A stretch of 62,000 bases of DNA, from the NCBI GenBank assembly GCA_002633005.1, contig NMRA01000100.1, positions 22,469 to 84,468 on the forward strand, given 5' to 3'. Positions within the stretch are counted from its first letter, which is position 1; the number at the start of each line of letters is the position of its first letter. The DNA comes from Phoronis australis. Its lineage: Eukaryota; Phoronida; Phoronidae. The position numbers were made by a program, and so were the translations under genes. The notes beneath the pieces are model-generated. The model did not search any database. It was given only the letters and a program-made list of their open reading frames with translations, and had not been told where the DNA came from. This document shows, one piece after another, positions 22,501 through 34,171 of the stretch.

Positions 22501-25500
22501 TTTATATTTATTATTTATTATAGTGACATGTACGCGTTGCTGAATACAACACAAAAACAAATAAACTTCACACGTAACACATCACCAGCCAGTCTTGGGC
22601 TTATAATTCGAGATACCAAACACCCAAATGGTTACACACAATATAGGCGATTCCTGCGACAATATGTTGTCCTGATCAAAAACCTTGCAAGCATTCCGTA
22701 AAATTTAGAAACAAGTCTAGAGGGGAACATTCCCTTGGAAACTCTGTTCTTAGGTAATGGTCTGATATAACATGCCCGAATTTTGAGAACCAGTTTTCCC
22801 CACTAAATAATGGGCATCAAACTGGTTCTCAAAATGCTGGCACGTTATATCAGACTACTATTACATCTGGTGCAAACGAAAATAAAATGCACTTTGTCTT
22901 CAATTAAATTTTGGTTACATACTTAACATAATCTTTCATTTAATAGAGTTCACTAAAAACCTTCGTAATTCCACCTCTAATGGCAAAATTCCAGACCTCA
23001 ACTGTGCTAATACAGATCTCGATGTAGTAGAAAGAAATGCAGAGTTTTCAATGCACTATTCCGACTTGAAAGCCTTATAGATGAACGTAATTAAGGTTTC
23101 GAGTCAACCAAGTCACTCTACAGCCTTTCCTCTTTCTTAAAAAAAAAAAATTACCAAAATATTCAACAGAAATCACGTTTTGAAGTAAATGCATGGAGCA
23201 TATGAACCCCTGAAAATATATCTTTGATAGATGTGGTCCAGTCATTTTTACACGCATTACAATCATAAATAAATAAACGTTTTTCAATTCTGTTCTCATC
23301 CATCACAATTAAACGAATCCATAAACGGATCATGTTCTCATGCTGTTTACAAACTGCTGTTGCCCAGCTGTTGTCTGCGGATAGAGCTGCATGGGCTGCA
23401 TACTAATGTACTCCTAGGAAAAGCTAAAGGGCTCTAGAACAAACCACTTCTCATTGTGAGAAAAGTTTATAGCCTCAAACCCAAGAACAATACTCCATGA
23501 CAGAGCTAACAGAGTATTTGGTAACAGTGTTAAAACTCATGTTTCTTACATCTTGTATTTGGGAAAATATGCATAGCTGATTCCTAAAACTTTCCCCAAT
23601 TTTATAGGATGGACATTAAACCGTAACTAAAATAAATTTTCAACAACCCACGAGAAACTAGCCTGAGGGCACAAGCTCATGGCATAGATAACGGTAGATA
23701 GATGTATCTATTATGTTCCCTATGTTTTTTTTCTTATAATAAAGATAATGGTAAGCATTTATCGGTAACTGGCTGATGGGCGCCCAAGGTACGATACATG
23801 TGCGACCTGTATTGCTGTACTCCAACAAATACGCAACAAACTTAGGAAAACAATGGTAGCATCCCATAGGCAATAACCAAGCTTACGTCTGTCGCAAGGA
23901 TCTCACAAGTTAAACAATAGCTTGCGAAATCCATATGACATCATTGGGCAAGGCCCGGAATAAACTCCTACCTGCGGGGACTGTGCACCTGCTACAGTAT
24001 TGATATGTATGAGTGTATATTCGTCAAATACAAGTATATACTAAGGTGTACATTTGGACTTGACTTTTGGGTCCCTAACCTAATATTTCCTGAATACATT
24101 CCCCATGCAGTCTTGTCGGAACAAAACTCTGGTAATCAGATTGTACTCCAGTCACTTGTGTCTGTCGATTGCCAATAGTAAAAAGACTTGCCCATAACTG
24201 CACATGTGTAGTGTTAATATTCTATATAACGGGACTGACTGTGGAAAACTAAAGTATGAAAGAACTTAAAGAAAAGTTAATTTGTGTGTGGTCATAGTGC
24301 AAGACTCAGAGTCCTGACAGGTGATTTTCAGAAACTTAAGCCTTCTTAATAGGACGGTCCGATTACACAACACTTGAATCTAGCAGTACCCACAACAATG
24401 TCATTGGCACAATAGGAGTTTCTCAATTTATTTATTGGGTGTGTTCATGCCATGAGAATAGGGTCTACAGATGTAGCAACAACAAGGCTAGCCTAGGCTA
24501 GTTGCCTTACCCCAGCCAAGCAACACTGAGTCCAGACTATTCATAAAGACATGCCCAAGTTAATTGAGCGTGTACTAAATCTTTACTAGAAAGTAGGGCA
24601 CCTGTAATTATTTCCATCATATTAGGTTTATTGCTTTGGAAACAGAAAGGGTATGGTACTGCGCTGTCTGCATGTGACCAGGGTGACATGTTGCTTTTTT
24701 CTCTATTGCATTAACTGTATTAGACTTTCCAATGCCAGTAAAATTTTATCTGCGGTGCTGTTGGCTGCAAGCCGTGGCAGAAAGTTATATACAAACTTGA
24801 GAGTTATACGGGGATGCCATATCTTACGTGCCCCAGAATCAGCCCGATTTTTCTAAAACGAGGCCAATGGAACAATGCGTTTCCCAACCTCCATGGCAAA
24901 GGAGATTTCTTTCCCGGACCATCCTATTGGTACTGCACTTCTAATAGAAGCTGTCGTGCAATTGTGAAAGAGTATCTAATTCAAGCTTTCCCTTCAGCAC
25001 ACATATTGACTTGGATTTTGGCACAAATTAACCAATAAGGTATAGCCATCACATTAAGATATGTAATTGGCTATCTTGGTTTGTTGCCTTTACGTAGTAA
25101 CAGTAAAACCATGAAACCACATCAGTTTTTAAAATCCTTAAAGATCACAGAATCTTATGATGTACATGAAAATAATTCCAAGATGTTTGTAATCACAAAA
25201 CTGCACTGTTTGTTAAAAAATCGCAACGTTCACAGACACGAAGTTTTTTGTACAAAACTTGGTAAATTCTGTTACGTATTCTGTTAGCTACAAAATCATT
25301 TCTAGGATTTCCGTTGAACGCCCTTTAACCAAAGAAATCTGCTGTCAAATTTGAAGACAACCACATTCCTTGAAAAAACAGAAGTCTTGATTTTTGACTG
25401 ACATGTGAGTCATTGGGCTAAAAGGCCTTAACAGACGTTCTACTATGCAGCTAATAAACCAAAGGCACATTCATGTTTGTGGAAATTAAGGTGATCTAGA

Positions 25501-28500
25501 AACAATGCATGAGTCACATTATTACACTGAAACACGGGCATTATTTTTGAGCACAGTGAACATCAAGGATTTTAAAAATATACACATTCACAGATTTACA
25601 ATGAATACATTAAACGTTATTTAAGAAATTTCATCCGAGTTAATGGAGATTGCGGTGTTACCTTTGGTAAAATTAAAAAAGCTCTCACCTTAAACGCTTC
25701 TCTGACACCACTGAGCATTAACACTAAATGTTGTCCGTGCCTGAAAAATAATTAGGCAGTTAATCTAAAACTAACTGCAGATTCAGTGAGCCACATCTCG
25801 CTTTGCCGATTTGGGCAAATAGCACAACACAGTGGGACTGAAACTACTACAGCGATCACTGTATGCTTCCAACTTCAAATTAACATCGCGTGAACCTGGG
25901 ACGTAAACCATGTCACAAGTCTATAATACTCATTAGCCAAGTTACCAGAGCGTGTGTCAGTCAGTAGCTCTGTCAACCCTCATATTTACAGTATTAATGC
26001 AGTTGGAGTGGTGATATTTTTAAATCAAATAGTGCATTCTAAGTACATTATTTGATCGCTTTGGGAATTGATATGACTTAATATTACTGCAATAATCACT
26101 GCACAACTTCAAATTAGCGTTGCACAAACCAAGAATCTAAATTGCGATTACAAAGCATGACAGACACAGTGTCAGAAAGATAGGAATGTTTATATCTTAT
26201 GTTTACATCTTAAATAGTTGCAGCTTTCACGATATACTGCTTTTTGTAGAATCATTTTTATTAGCAGCACTTTCGAAACCAGTCGTTTTTTTGCGTTCCC
26301 AAACCACAAAGCCTCGAACTGATTGATTTCATGAGACCTGGTCTTGCCGACAATGACAATGCGCTGTAGGCTCGGCTGCTTCAACGTCACGGCGTGTCAC
26401 CGGCATCAGCTAGTGAACACATTAAAAACATGGTTACAATGACTGTTTATCAACTTCAAAGTCTCAGAAAATCTTGTATTTGCTGTGTTCTGTTCCATAC
26501 ATCGACCATTTAAACATCTTGATTTTCATACAGCACTTCAACAATCTTTCGTCTTTGACAAAAAATCAACTGAAGTCAGTACTTGCAAAGTTATCATTTT
26601 CCCAATTCACATTTTTGTACTTACGGACAGAATTCCAGTTCAAGATAGTTTTCTAGGTTCCCATGAAAAAATAACTCCACCACTGCAAAAAAAGTTAAGT
26701 AACAATCATTTATAAACTATTTAACTGACTGCTATGCTTTAAAAAATGTGAGCATTGATCAACAGCTGACCCACCATATGGTGATCGGGTCTTTCGTGGA
26801 CAGGCGTTCAGCGCCACCTACAGATCCCATATAATGCGGATGGGGGGTTTCAACTTACTGGTATAAACAGCGTTTTAATTCCGTTCCTGCACACCTATTA
26901 TAATACTGGCAAATTCCCACTGCTGTGCAGTGGGATGTACCCATGCCTTACAAAAAGAGGCAAACCTTTTGAAATATTAATTTACGAGCAACGACGTTCC
27001 GTTTCATACATTTTCCACTACGAAGATTTATCCGCGACGTAGCCAGAGGCTGCCCCTGATAAAGCGAAAGAACTTTGATCCCAGTCAGTGTCAAAGGCCA
27101 AAACAAATTAGTAAACTTTAACCAATCAAACAGTTGGAGGGACTGACAATGGATTTAATTCCCTTGCTTCTACATTTATGAACCAGTAATTGAATTTCTG
27201 TCCACCAAATCTGAGTCGCGTGCTCTTACTACTCTAGAGAGTGCCACCATGAAAAGTCCCCTACTGCGTATTGTTCATGATCGGTAATAAATTATGTTTA
27301 GAGACAGACAATTACTATGACTTAATAACGGAGGAAAAAATTACTCACCTTCAAAATCCCACAATGGACCAGAGAAGGCATTGCCAATCTCACCACCTGG
27401 GTTCTTTGGATCATTGAAGAAAGGAGCCTCAATTTCTATAGTTATAATGTGATCACCGGATTGTTTCAGCTTGATAATGACTGGCTCATGATCGATAGGT
27501 GTTGAATCCCACTGGTTTGTTATTCTGTACTCATACCTAGACAACGAAACATAAGTTGACTGCAAAAAAAATCAAACATCTGAAGAGCAAGCCATGACCT
27601 GCAGTGCGAGACTTTAAATTTGAGGGCGATTCGTGATATAGGTATCGATGGGCACCAAGTCAACAGTACAAGTGTGTCCCTGACAAGCATAGAACTGTTG
27701 GAACTCTTGTGGCCGCTTACCAGTAAGAACAAGAAAACGGATAGCTTTTATCCCTGGCTGCAGCTCCTGGTTAAGTAAAATATGCTTAGCAACTGAGTTG
27801 TTACTGGTAAACAAAATCCTCCCCTTAATGGTTTGAACTCCAGGGCCGGGTTTCTAAATGGAGGCTAGCACAGATGTCGGTGCTCTTATGTCCGGCATCA
27901 CAACTCACAAGCCAATTGTACAACCACAGTTCAAAACCGGCCAACGGGTACAAGATAACCGAAACCTAACGTGACTATTTTACCTTATTTTCATCGTATT
28001 TCTTGTATTAAAATTATCCTAACTTAACTTTTTTATGAGAGGAATTCAACTTCAGAATCCAAAAAGTTTGAAACATCACCAATTTTAGTATAGTATATAT
28101 ATTAGTTTATTGTAGCCAGTGCTTTACTGCGGTGAAGCCATTGTAAGGCCATGGCTAATGCAGTAATTGCTCCACTCCAGACAACAAGACCTCAGATTCC
28201 CTGATAAAAAGGCGTCGTGAAGGCAACAGGAATTGTACACCAAAAGGAGCTGAGTTTCTAATACTCGGTGAGATTGGAGATGGTGTCTGGGTTTCAAAAG
28301 AGACGACATTCGACATTCGTTATTGCTAAGGACGAGGCTCTATGAAGTTGGCTAGTCACGGCGTGTCACCTTACGTGCTGAGCATGTGGCTTTAAGAAAT
28401 AATGAAACTCAGTTCTTTGCAAACTCAGAAATCACTTCTCACCTGAAAGAACAAGTTGAGGCAAATTTTAAAATTTCACAAATTTTACAGCAGTAAGTGA

Positions 28501-30855
28501 TGTAAATTGAAGGTTTGCTTCTTTAACGAAACCCGTATTTAATGCCAATAACTTTATGGTGCCATTTTTAAGCAACATTACTTAAATATTACGATGTGAT
28601 TTATATATGTATTATAGTCAAGTTAAAGAAAAAGGTATCTTCTTACTACAAATACTGCTGTTCTACATTTTACAAATGATAAGTCATGCCGCATTTTAAT
28701 TGGAGATTAATAGTACAGAGGCGGATGCAGAATTTTGAGTTGGGGGGGNNNNNNGTTGGGGGGGAGGGGGGGGGGACAGGGCAGAGTATTAGCCAGGGTT
28801 TTGCTCATCAGACATTCGTACTCCCAAACTGCCAAATGGAATATGGGAGAATTTTACTAGGGGGGCCATGGCCCCTTTGGCCTCCCTCTAAGTTTGTCAT
28901 TGTAGTACAATTAACTTTTGGGCTCAGTGCTCAGCAGCAAATCAACTTTACGAAATGCCATCAAAAGACTAAAACGGTCATCCCAAAAATAACAAAGCAT
29001 TCCACTACCAGTACTGATGCACTCAAACCACAAAGTGTTTCATTTTACAAAGAGAAAGTGTGAGATACACGCACAAAGGCAACAGAGATCGGCAATTGAA
29101 CGTTTGTATCTTGTTGCCTGGCTCGTCATCAGACTAATCATCTAACCTATAGCTCTTGGGGCACAACTTTATATTCCGACACTTTGAGGCATTTTCCACA
29201 TATTTTTTCAATTCAAAGAGAAAAATCACGCCAAACCACACCTCAACCTGTGACTGTTTTGATTTTGCAATTTTTTGGTGTGATCACACATGAGCGGAAA
29301 AGTTGCGTCGGCCGGGAACACGTAGTGTCTTTAATGTCGTGAATTCACATATGGGCAGAAATCAATTACCATGTCCACATAGGCTAAACAATAGTTTACG
29401 GTTTTTCAAGCTGAACATTGATAATAAGGTGCGCACAACTTATGCTGAAAGTAACTAGTATCATCCATGGAATAATTTGACAACTTATTCCATTCATTGC
29501 CGATGAGAAATTAGCAAAAAAATTACAATGCATTTTGCTGATTGAATGTTTTTAGAACTTGGGATTCAGCTTAAAAAGGTGAGAACGACCTTGAAACCAT
29601 GATACTCCCTGCTCAAATTTCACTGCATTCTTTTGGCTTATTAAGATCATGTAACAGGTGGATATACACCGCTATTGGTTGGCTAGTGGAAGACTGGGAG
29701 CGCAGGTACGTCACGATACAGTCCAGTTACCTCCAGGTTGACAGAAGACCGATTTGAGGTTTGCGCACAGATTGTTCCACCTGTTGACGGAAAATGCAGG
29801 TGGTGCAGGCCACACAATGATTAGGAAGTTGTAGCGGGTTTCCCTTGCGAAATGAAATGTATCGATTACATCGACACATTTTAAAATGCACTACATCGTG
29901 CCGCTGTTGAGCGGGTGGTATTCACAAGTCACCCCATTAAGCTCAGGCTACGACCGTACGGCATTGGTTGGTGGTCCCTGATTTTGAGAACCAGTTTTAT
30001 CCACTGAATAATGGACTCGTTATTCAGTGCTTGCCTGGTTCTCAAAATTAGGGACCACTGTATGCTACCAGTGCCCTCAGCGGCCTCAACAGTGAGTACT
30101 ATAGAGGTTACTATAGGACAAATCAACATTGAACGAGCAGCAGTTGCAATGTGCATTTGTTCTCCTTCATTCAGGTGTAGTTAAACTGATTTTTGCCATT
30201 CAAGCAAAGAAAATTTTTGATGATGTATTTAGTTTTTGTTGTGTGTAGAGTCTAAAATGGACAGGAAAAATATCTTGCCACAAATGTGAAATGGACTTGA
30301 CGGTTGTCACCTCTGTTTGCTAATCCCGAAACCATAGAAGATGGTTATACATAGCTGTTTTGATCCCAATGGGTGAAAAATATTCAAAGTTGCCTGTTGG
30401 GCAATAACACGAAGTGCACCCTCACCGTGGAATAAACAGACAACTAAGCTTGCAGCAGGCACACCAGCTTACAAGTGCCAGTGATAAGCACCGGTGCTAG
30501 ACGAAGCCTGACAAAGCCTTCATCTTAATGAGTGACTGAAAGATCACTGATAGCCACTGAGTCTCTGACCTCTGTTCTGTTTTCCCATAGACAGATAACA
30601 GTCACAGTCATTGTCTGTGATAGTGTGATCCTGACTCAGTAGTGACGACCTGGCTGGCATAAGCCAGGCCTATAATATTCGATCAATGTCAATATGCAGA
30701 CGTGGCGAACAACCCATACCAAAAAGCTGCTTGCAAAACACTTACATGATTTTTTTCACATGTCCAGTTCTTAAATAATAATATATCAAAACAAACGCAC
30801 AAAAACACGTAAAAAAGAGAAACAAAGTAATAAACTTTCTCAACACGGACCTCAT
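19455..30855 (-). CDS. C4orf33: UPF0462 protein C4orf33 homologue with N-terminal membrane anchor, six exons
   Basis: Join of 30855-30746, 27536-27349, 26682-26625, 25740-25689, 20821-20625 and 19554-19455, giving 234 residues. Phases agree at every junction (2, 1, 2, 0, 2). From exon 2 on it follows the human protein closely: WDS.P..HEP near 46-55, EAPFFNDP at 73-80, LWDFE at 95-99, YLELEFCPHGQHLVLML across exons 3-4, KELPL at 137, YFPPNV at 164-169, AIHGSKDKR at 176-184, YEALYP at 186-191 and HRLEYF at 203-208. Function of the family is not established; its beta-rich fold resembles carbohydrate-binding modules (family inference). Exon 1 adds about 36 residues with a strong hydrophobic stretch (8-28) behind Arg/Lys, as in a type II signal anchor; the human protein (199 aa) starts about where exon 2 starts. 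The anchor exon is supported by donor, phase and an upstream in-frame stop, but its T-rich sequence could mimic a helix. Confidence 0.9.
20110..20200. repeat. Dispersed repeat shared with 36105-36180
   Basis: GCGCTCAATTTGGTGACCTG followed by GACCTCAGATT here corresponds to GCGCTTGATTTGGTGATGTG followed by GACCTCCGATT in the CRACD-like gene. Short and diverged; element type not determined. Confidence 0.45.
20625..20821 (-). CDS. C4orf33: C4orf33 homologue, exon 5 (core)
   Basis: 197 bases, acceptor GTGTTTTTCAG, donor GACTT|GTAAGT. Contains the best conserved block (YFPPNV, AIHGSKDKRTYEALYP). The frame happens to stay open upstream to 21070, but those residues are intronic. Confidence 0.93.
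21443..22425. mobile_element. 983-bp DNA transposon with terminal inverted repeats and 5-bp target duplication
   Basis: The left end CATAGGCGGATTTAGG and the complement of the right end CAGTGGCGGATCTAGG match at 13 of 16 positions. CTTAG directly flanks both sides (21438-21442 and 22426-22430), as a target duplication. G-rich and C-rich runs sit just inside the ends. No transposase frame. A tRNA-like segment lies inside at 22147-22203. It sits in intron 4 of the C4orf33 homologue. Ends beginning CAGTGGCGGATC are common on invertebrate non-autonomous elements; superfamily not assigned. Confidence 0.8.
22147..22203 (+). repeat. tRNA-like (SINE-head) segment inside the transposon
   Basis: TGGTGTAGTGGTAAAGC resembles a tRNA A box, and GTGAGTACGAGTC about 40 bases on resembles a degenerate B box (GGTTCGANTCC). 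The acceptor stem does not pair, so this is not a working tRNA gene; it looks like a tRNA-derived SINE head or tRNA pseudogene captured by the element. Confidence 0.45.
22758..22857. mobile_element. Hairpin MITE, family B copy 1
   Basis: Left end TGGTCTGATATAAC and complement of right end TAGTCTGATATAAC enclose TTTTGAGAACCAGTTTT ... AAACTGGTTCTCAAAA. A 100-base near-palindrome in intron 4 of the C4orf33 homologue. Confidence 0.88.
25689..25740 (-). CDS. C4orf33: C4orf33 homologue, exon 4
   Basis: 52 bases: acceptor TTATTTTTCAG, frame HGQHLVLMLSGVREAFK, donor AAG|GTGAGA. Too short to be found by ORF length; identified by family match and phase. Confidence 0.9.
26625..26682 (-). CDS. C4orf33: C4orf33 homologue, exon 3
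   Basis: 58 bases: acceptor TTTTTTTGCAG, frame VVELFFHGNLENYLELEFC, donor CC|GTAAGTAC. Matches the human VVEAFFL...YLEVELCP block. Confidence 0.9.
27349..27536 (-). CDS. C4orf33: C4orf33 homologue, exon 2
   Basis: 188 bases, donor GAAG|GTGAGT. Acceptor at TTGTCTAG|GTATGA is chosen because it fits the exon 1 phase. A stronger pyrimidine tract precedes CAG at 27560, but that site would break the frame when joined to exon 1. Confidence 0.85.
28265..28560. repeat. Dispersed repeat, family F, decayed copy
   Basis: Shares ordered blocks with 47255-47490: GAGGCTCTATGAAGTTGGCT versus GGGCTCTATAAGTTGACT, then TGCTGAGCATG, then AATCACTTCTCACCTGA, AAGTTGAG, and ACGAAACCCG near the end. Confidence 0.5.
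28715..28800. mobile_element. Transposon-end fragment with G-rich run and small N gap
   Basis: GAGGCGGATGCAGA followed by a long G run resembles the left end of the element at 21443. The six-N gap at 28749-28754 has GTTGGGGGGG on both sides, so the gap is probably an unresolved overlap. An open frame drawn through it (28686-29063) is not a gene. Confidence 0.5.
29971..30058. mobile_element. Hairpin MITE, family B copy 2
   Basis: GTGGTCCCTGATTTTGAGAA and its complement at the other end match at 23 of the outer 24 positions. The inner part pairs too (CACTGAATAA with TTATTCAGTG), so the whole 88 bases fold on themselves. In intron 1 of the C4orf33 homologue. Confidence 0.88.
30746..30855 (-). 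CDS. C4orf33: C4orf33 homologue, exon 1 with putative signal anchor
   Basis: ATG at 30855-30853, 36 codons plus AT, donor AT|GTAAGTG. Starts MRSVLRKF, then about 21 hydrophobic residues, then a basic GHVKK. An in-frame TAG lies 13 codons upstream and closes a tiny uORF (ATGGCG at 30917). The exon junction itself re-creates an ATG, so initiation there would give a protein without the anchor. Confidence 0.55.
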
Positions 30856-30869
30856 CGGACGGAAGTGAT

Positions 30870-31110
30870 TTTGATCACATGATCTCGTGACCTATGACCC
30901 TGTTATTGTCGCCATTTTTATTGGGATCTGTAAAACTCTGAACAGGTGAAAGAAGACACTCCTTCCGATAGTTGATCGATTTGCTTAGTGATATGACCGA
31001 TCGTCATCGGTAAAAGATATATACTGTAAGTGTTATGTTAACTGAAATTAATGTGCTGTTGTTCTCTTTGAATTAGACATTAAAAGAAATGAAAAGTTAT
31101 TAACAATCTG
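30870..31110. promoter_or_regulatory. Probable bidirectional promoter
   Basis: Lies between the first exon of the C4orf33 homologue (minus, ATG 30855) and the leader exon of the CRACD-like gene (plus, donor 31240). Contains E-box-like sites around 30870-30892 (ATCACATGATC, TCTCGTGACC). No TATA box in a convincing position. Inferred from head-to-head gene order at under 400 bases. Confidence 0.5.
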
Positions 31111-31240
31111 CCGCTGCGCCTTGCCTTGCCCTGGCCAGGCAGTGGCAGTGGCATTGAGTGAGTGTGGCCTTGGCATTGACGCGTCTTGGCTTGGGTTGTG
31201 TGTCTGCAGTTGAACTGTTCAGTGCCTGAGTTTTATTGAG
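31110..31240 (+). other. Putative 5' UTR exon of the CRACD-like gene
   Basis: GC-richer stretch (GCCTTGCCTTGCCCTGGCC) ending at the strong donor TATTGAG|GTGAGTGAC. It has no long open frame. It is placed head-to-head with the C4orf33 homologue and about 9 kb upstream of the first coding exon, whose acceptor implies an upstream exon. The 5' border is a guess. Confidence 0.4.
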
Positions 31241-31887
31241 GTGAGTGACTTTCATGGTCTGAAATTCTCTGTCGGGTTGGGGTCAGGCTTAGGGGGAATT
31301 TTGATGTTAACTGAAGCGAATTTAGGCAACATGTAGCCTTGGCCTTGGGTTTGGTTGGTTGGCTAGGCCCTAGGGGCTTCAACACTTCCTACCAGCCTTT
31401 GTGTTAACTTCATCTTGTGTATTTTAAGTGTGCTGTTGGCCAGATATGCTCACTGTATAACAGGTTTTCGCTTTGTCAAAAATACATTTTACACTTAAAA
31501 TTGTCACTTAAAAGTGCTTACTTTCTTTAGCAATCCTTTCTGGTTCTATTCATATACTTGACGAAGCGTATCTAAGACATTAAGATGACTGTGACGAAGA
31601 ATTTCAACTCTACTTTTGTGGTGGCTGTTAGCTGTTAAATTTTTCATTTAGCACTCGTGATAGCCGGTAATTCAATTGACGTCACCCGCATTTGGTCATG
31701 ACAAGCGTGAGATTGAGCGGAGCGCGTGACCTGGAAGCTGACACTTGTTAAAAGTAGCACGTGAAGATATCCAGAGGAAGTTGTGTCTCTTTGACTTTTT
31801 TTTCATGAGCTTGAGAATTTTCACCCTACCGGTATTGTTGTTAGTAGTGTTGGCATTGTCAACCTTTCCCTTGATATCCCCAGCTTT

Positions 31888-32290
31888 AGTGCCTTCCACA
31901 CACAGACTTACCCTAGAACAAGCTACACCTGTAATTTGTTGTTGCTAGGTTTGGGGGCTGTCTGGACACTAGTGGCACTTGCTCCACTCATGACAACTTG
32001 ATCCACCATATAGAGGCAAGGTAACTTGTTCTAGCCGCTACTGCTATCGCTTTGTGGCCGCAAACCTGGCACAAGCCGGAAGTAATTGTCAGTTGCGTGC
32101 TTGTCCTTGAGCAGTTACGTACAGACGGACCTTCTTTTTTGTGCTGTATCCGCATCAGCCATTTATTGTCATGCACAGAGCTACTACTGCTGTCTTTCGC
32201 TAGTTATCAAATATGTGTGGGGACGCTCCACTTAAAAGTGGGGCAAGTAGTGCAAGTTGCTCTAGGGAAAGCCTGTGTGTAGATGGGACT
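31888..32290. mobile_element. Short inverted-repeat element, family C copy 1
   Basis: Left end AGTGCCTTCCACACACAGAC and complement of right end AGTCCCATCTACACACAGGC, followed on both sides by CCCTAGAACAA / CCCTAGAGCAA. Aligns along its length with 55966-56388, including GGTTTG..GCTGTCTGGA and TTAGAGTGGGG-type blocks. No coding capacity. Confidence 0.8.
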
Positions 32291-32499
32291 TTAAATGAAC
32301 TTATTTCACTTGCTTTATCAACTATAAAACAATTATCAGATTCACTTGTGTTGGTGGGAGCTTCTCTGTCCAAGTAGCTTGTGGGCCGTTGGGGAGCTTC
32401 TCAAAAGTTCAAGATGTTGGCTGAAATTGATGCGGGCAGGCGCTGTTTTCTTTAAAATGGCTATCAACCATAACAAAAAACAAAGTTTTGATGTAGACC

Positions 32500-34170
32500 A
32501 TTTACTGAAGTGAAATTGGTCTCAAATTTTCCTTAGACCAATTGGAGGTGATTTTGCAGCTTCTAGAAGGTGGTTTTTTATGGTATACGCCAAGCATCAT
32601 CTCGAGGAATTTTGGAGTATCAATTTTTTTCAACCTGGATATCACTTCGCATCTGAGTAAAGGACTAGTTGAGAGCAATTTTATAGCAGTATGTGTTCTA
32701 AATCACTTTTTGGGTTCATGGATACTCAAAATAGTTGGTACAGACTAGAACCAACCATGGTATGCTATGCCCTCGTTAGGCCAACTCTTTGTGAAACAGG
32801 AGCCCATGCAAACCGTTTGGAGATGTAGAGACTAGAGACTCTGAGTTCTTTTATCCCCGGTGATGTCACTTCCTGTGAGTGGCTGTAACAGAAGTAGGTC
32901 ACTAAAAATCAAGTTGTTTTTTGTGGTTCATTAGGCTTGAAGTTCAGGCACCCAAGTCGAAGAGTTAGAAGATTTTAGTCTGTTGCTATTATAGTTTTTA
33001 CTGTATACAGTAGATGTTATAATACAACGTTTGGTAAAATTTTTACTGTTTATAGTAAATTAAAACAGACTTTGAAAAATAGAAAAATTACAAATTCGGC
33101 GTCGAATTTTGTGAGAAACAAGCTAACAATTATCGTACACACGCCTAAATTCTAATTGGCCTTAATTTGTTTGTACGGTCATATATAGTGGTGAAAATCT
33201 TTGTGTCTCTGTTGTCCTTTGTGTAGTTTGGGAGAGCTGCAACCTGAAAAAATGGCGAGAAACGCCACTTTTGTGAAATGTATGTCTAATGTCTGTTTGT
33301 GACCTGTTATGGTGAAATACTTGTGACAAATGGCCGCTGGTACATTGAGTTGGAGCAGTCAGTCATGAAACATGCTTCACAGTCACTTACCATTGACATT
33401 GAATTGGTGGTATTTCTGATTGATTTAATGTTGTCTCTCAATTGTCTCCCAAAATATCTGTCTCAATTTGATTTTAAATAGGCTTGCTGTAAATTAATGA
33501 ATTCTGACTGAGCGCCAGTGAATGCAGAGTGAGATTTTAATGGAAAATTAACTTTTACTGAAAACATCAACGTTTTACTGTACAACGAATTTGTTGTTTT
33601 GTTTAACTATAAAATACAGGAAAAAAATTATTAATTCCAGAAAATGACCTTTGAAATTTATTTCCAAATGCAACGGCATTTTCTGTGTAACTGGCCAAAC
33701 TTTCCATTTTGACTGTGCTGTCTTTGGCCTGGCGTCTGACCTGGGAGTATTGGTCCTAGCTTCTGACTGGTGCAGATATCAGGTGCAATACTGTGTTGTT
33801 GTACGAAAGGGGTTCCATTGAGCTCTTTTGTGTTGAGGTATGCTCTGCATTGTACGGACCCTCAATAGGCTTCCTATGGTTCTGCCCTGATTTTGAGTGA
33901 GGCTTTCATTGCGTGTGAAAGGCATAAAAAATGTTACATCAATATCACTTGTCTGATGCTGTACTGTTACTTCTATCAATGATTAGTTTTTGGTTTCATC
34001 AAATAGTAGATTTACAAAAGATTTGCCATGAACACCACATTAACTGAAAAATTACATCCATTTGAGACAAAAATAAATACTCAAGTTGATATTTTTTCAT
34101 ACTTCTAAGGCTTCTTTCATTGCTGTGAATGCCAACAGTTTCTCAAAATATTGTCCAATGGTAGCAATGC
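32500..34170. other. Intronic stretch with dispersed-repeat scraps
   Basis: 32514-32545 (GTCTCAAATTTTCCTTAGAC) recurs at 44999-45020. 32615-32710 is a family F scrap (CACTTCGCATCTGAGTAAAG). A 9-bp stem CAGAAAATG/CATTTTCTG lies at 33639-33688. No exon seen. Confidence 0.4.
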
Positions 34171-34171
34171 A

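Noticed and set aside
28686-29063. 125-codon plus-strand frame across a six-N gap
   Set aside because: Starts inside a G-rich transposon end and crosses a gap; no family resemblance.
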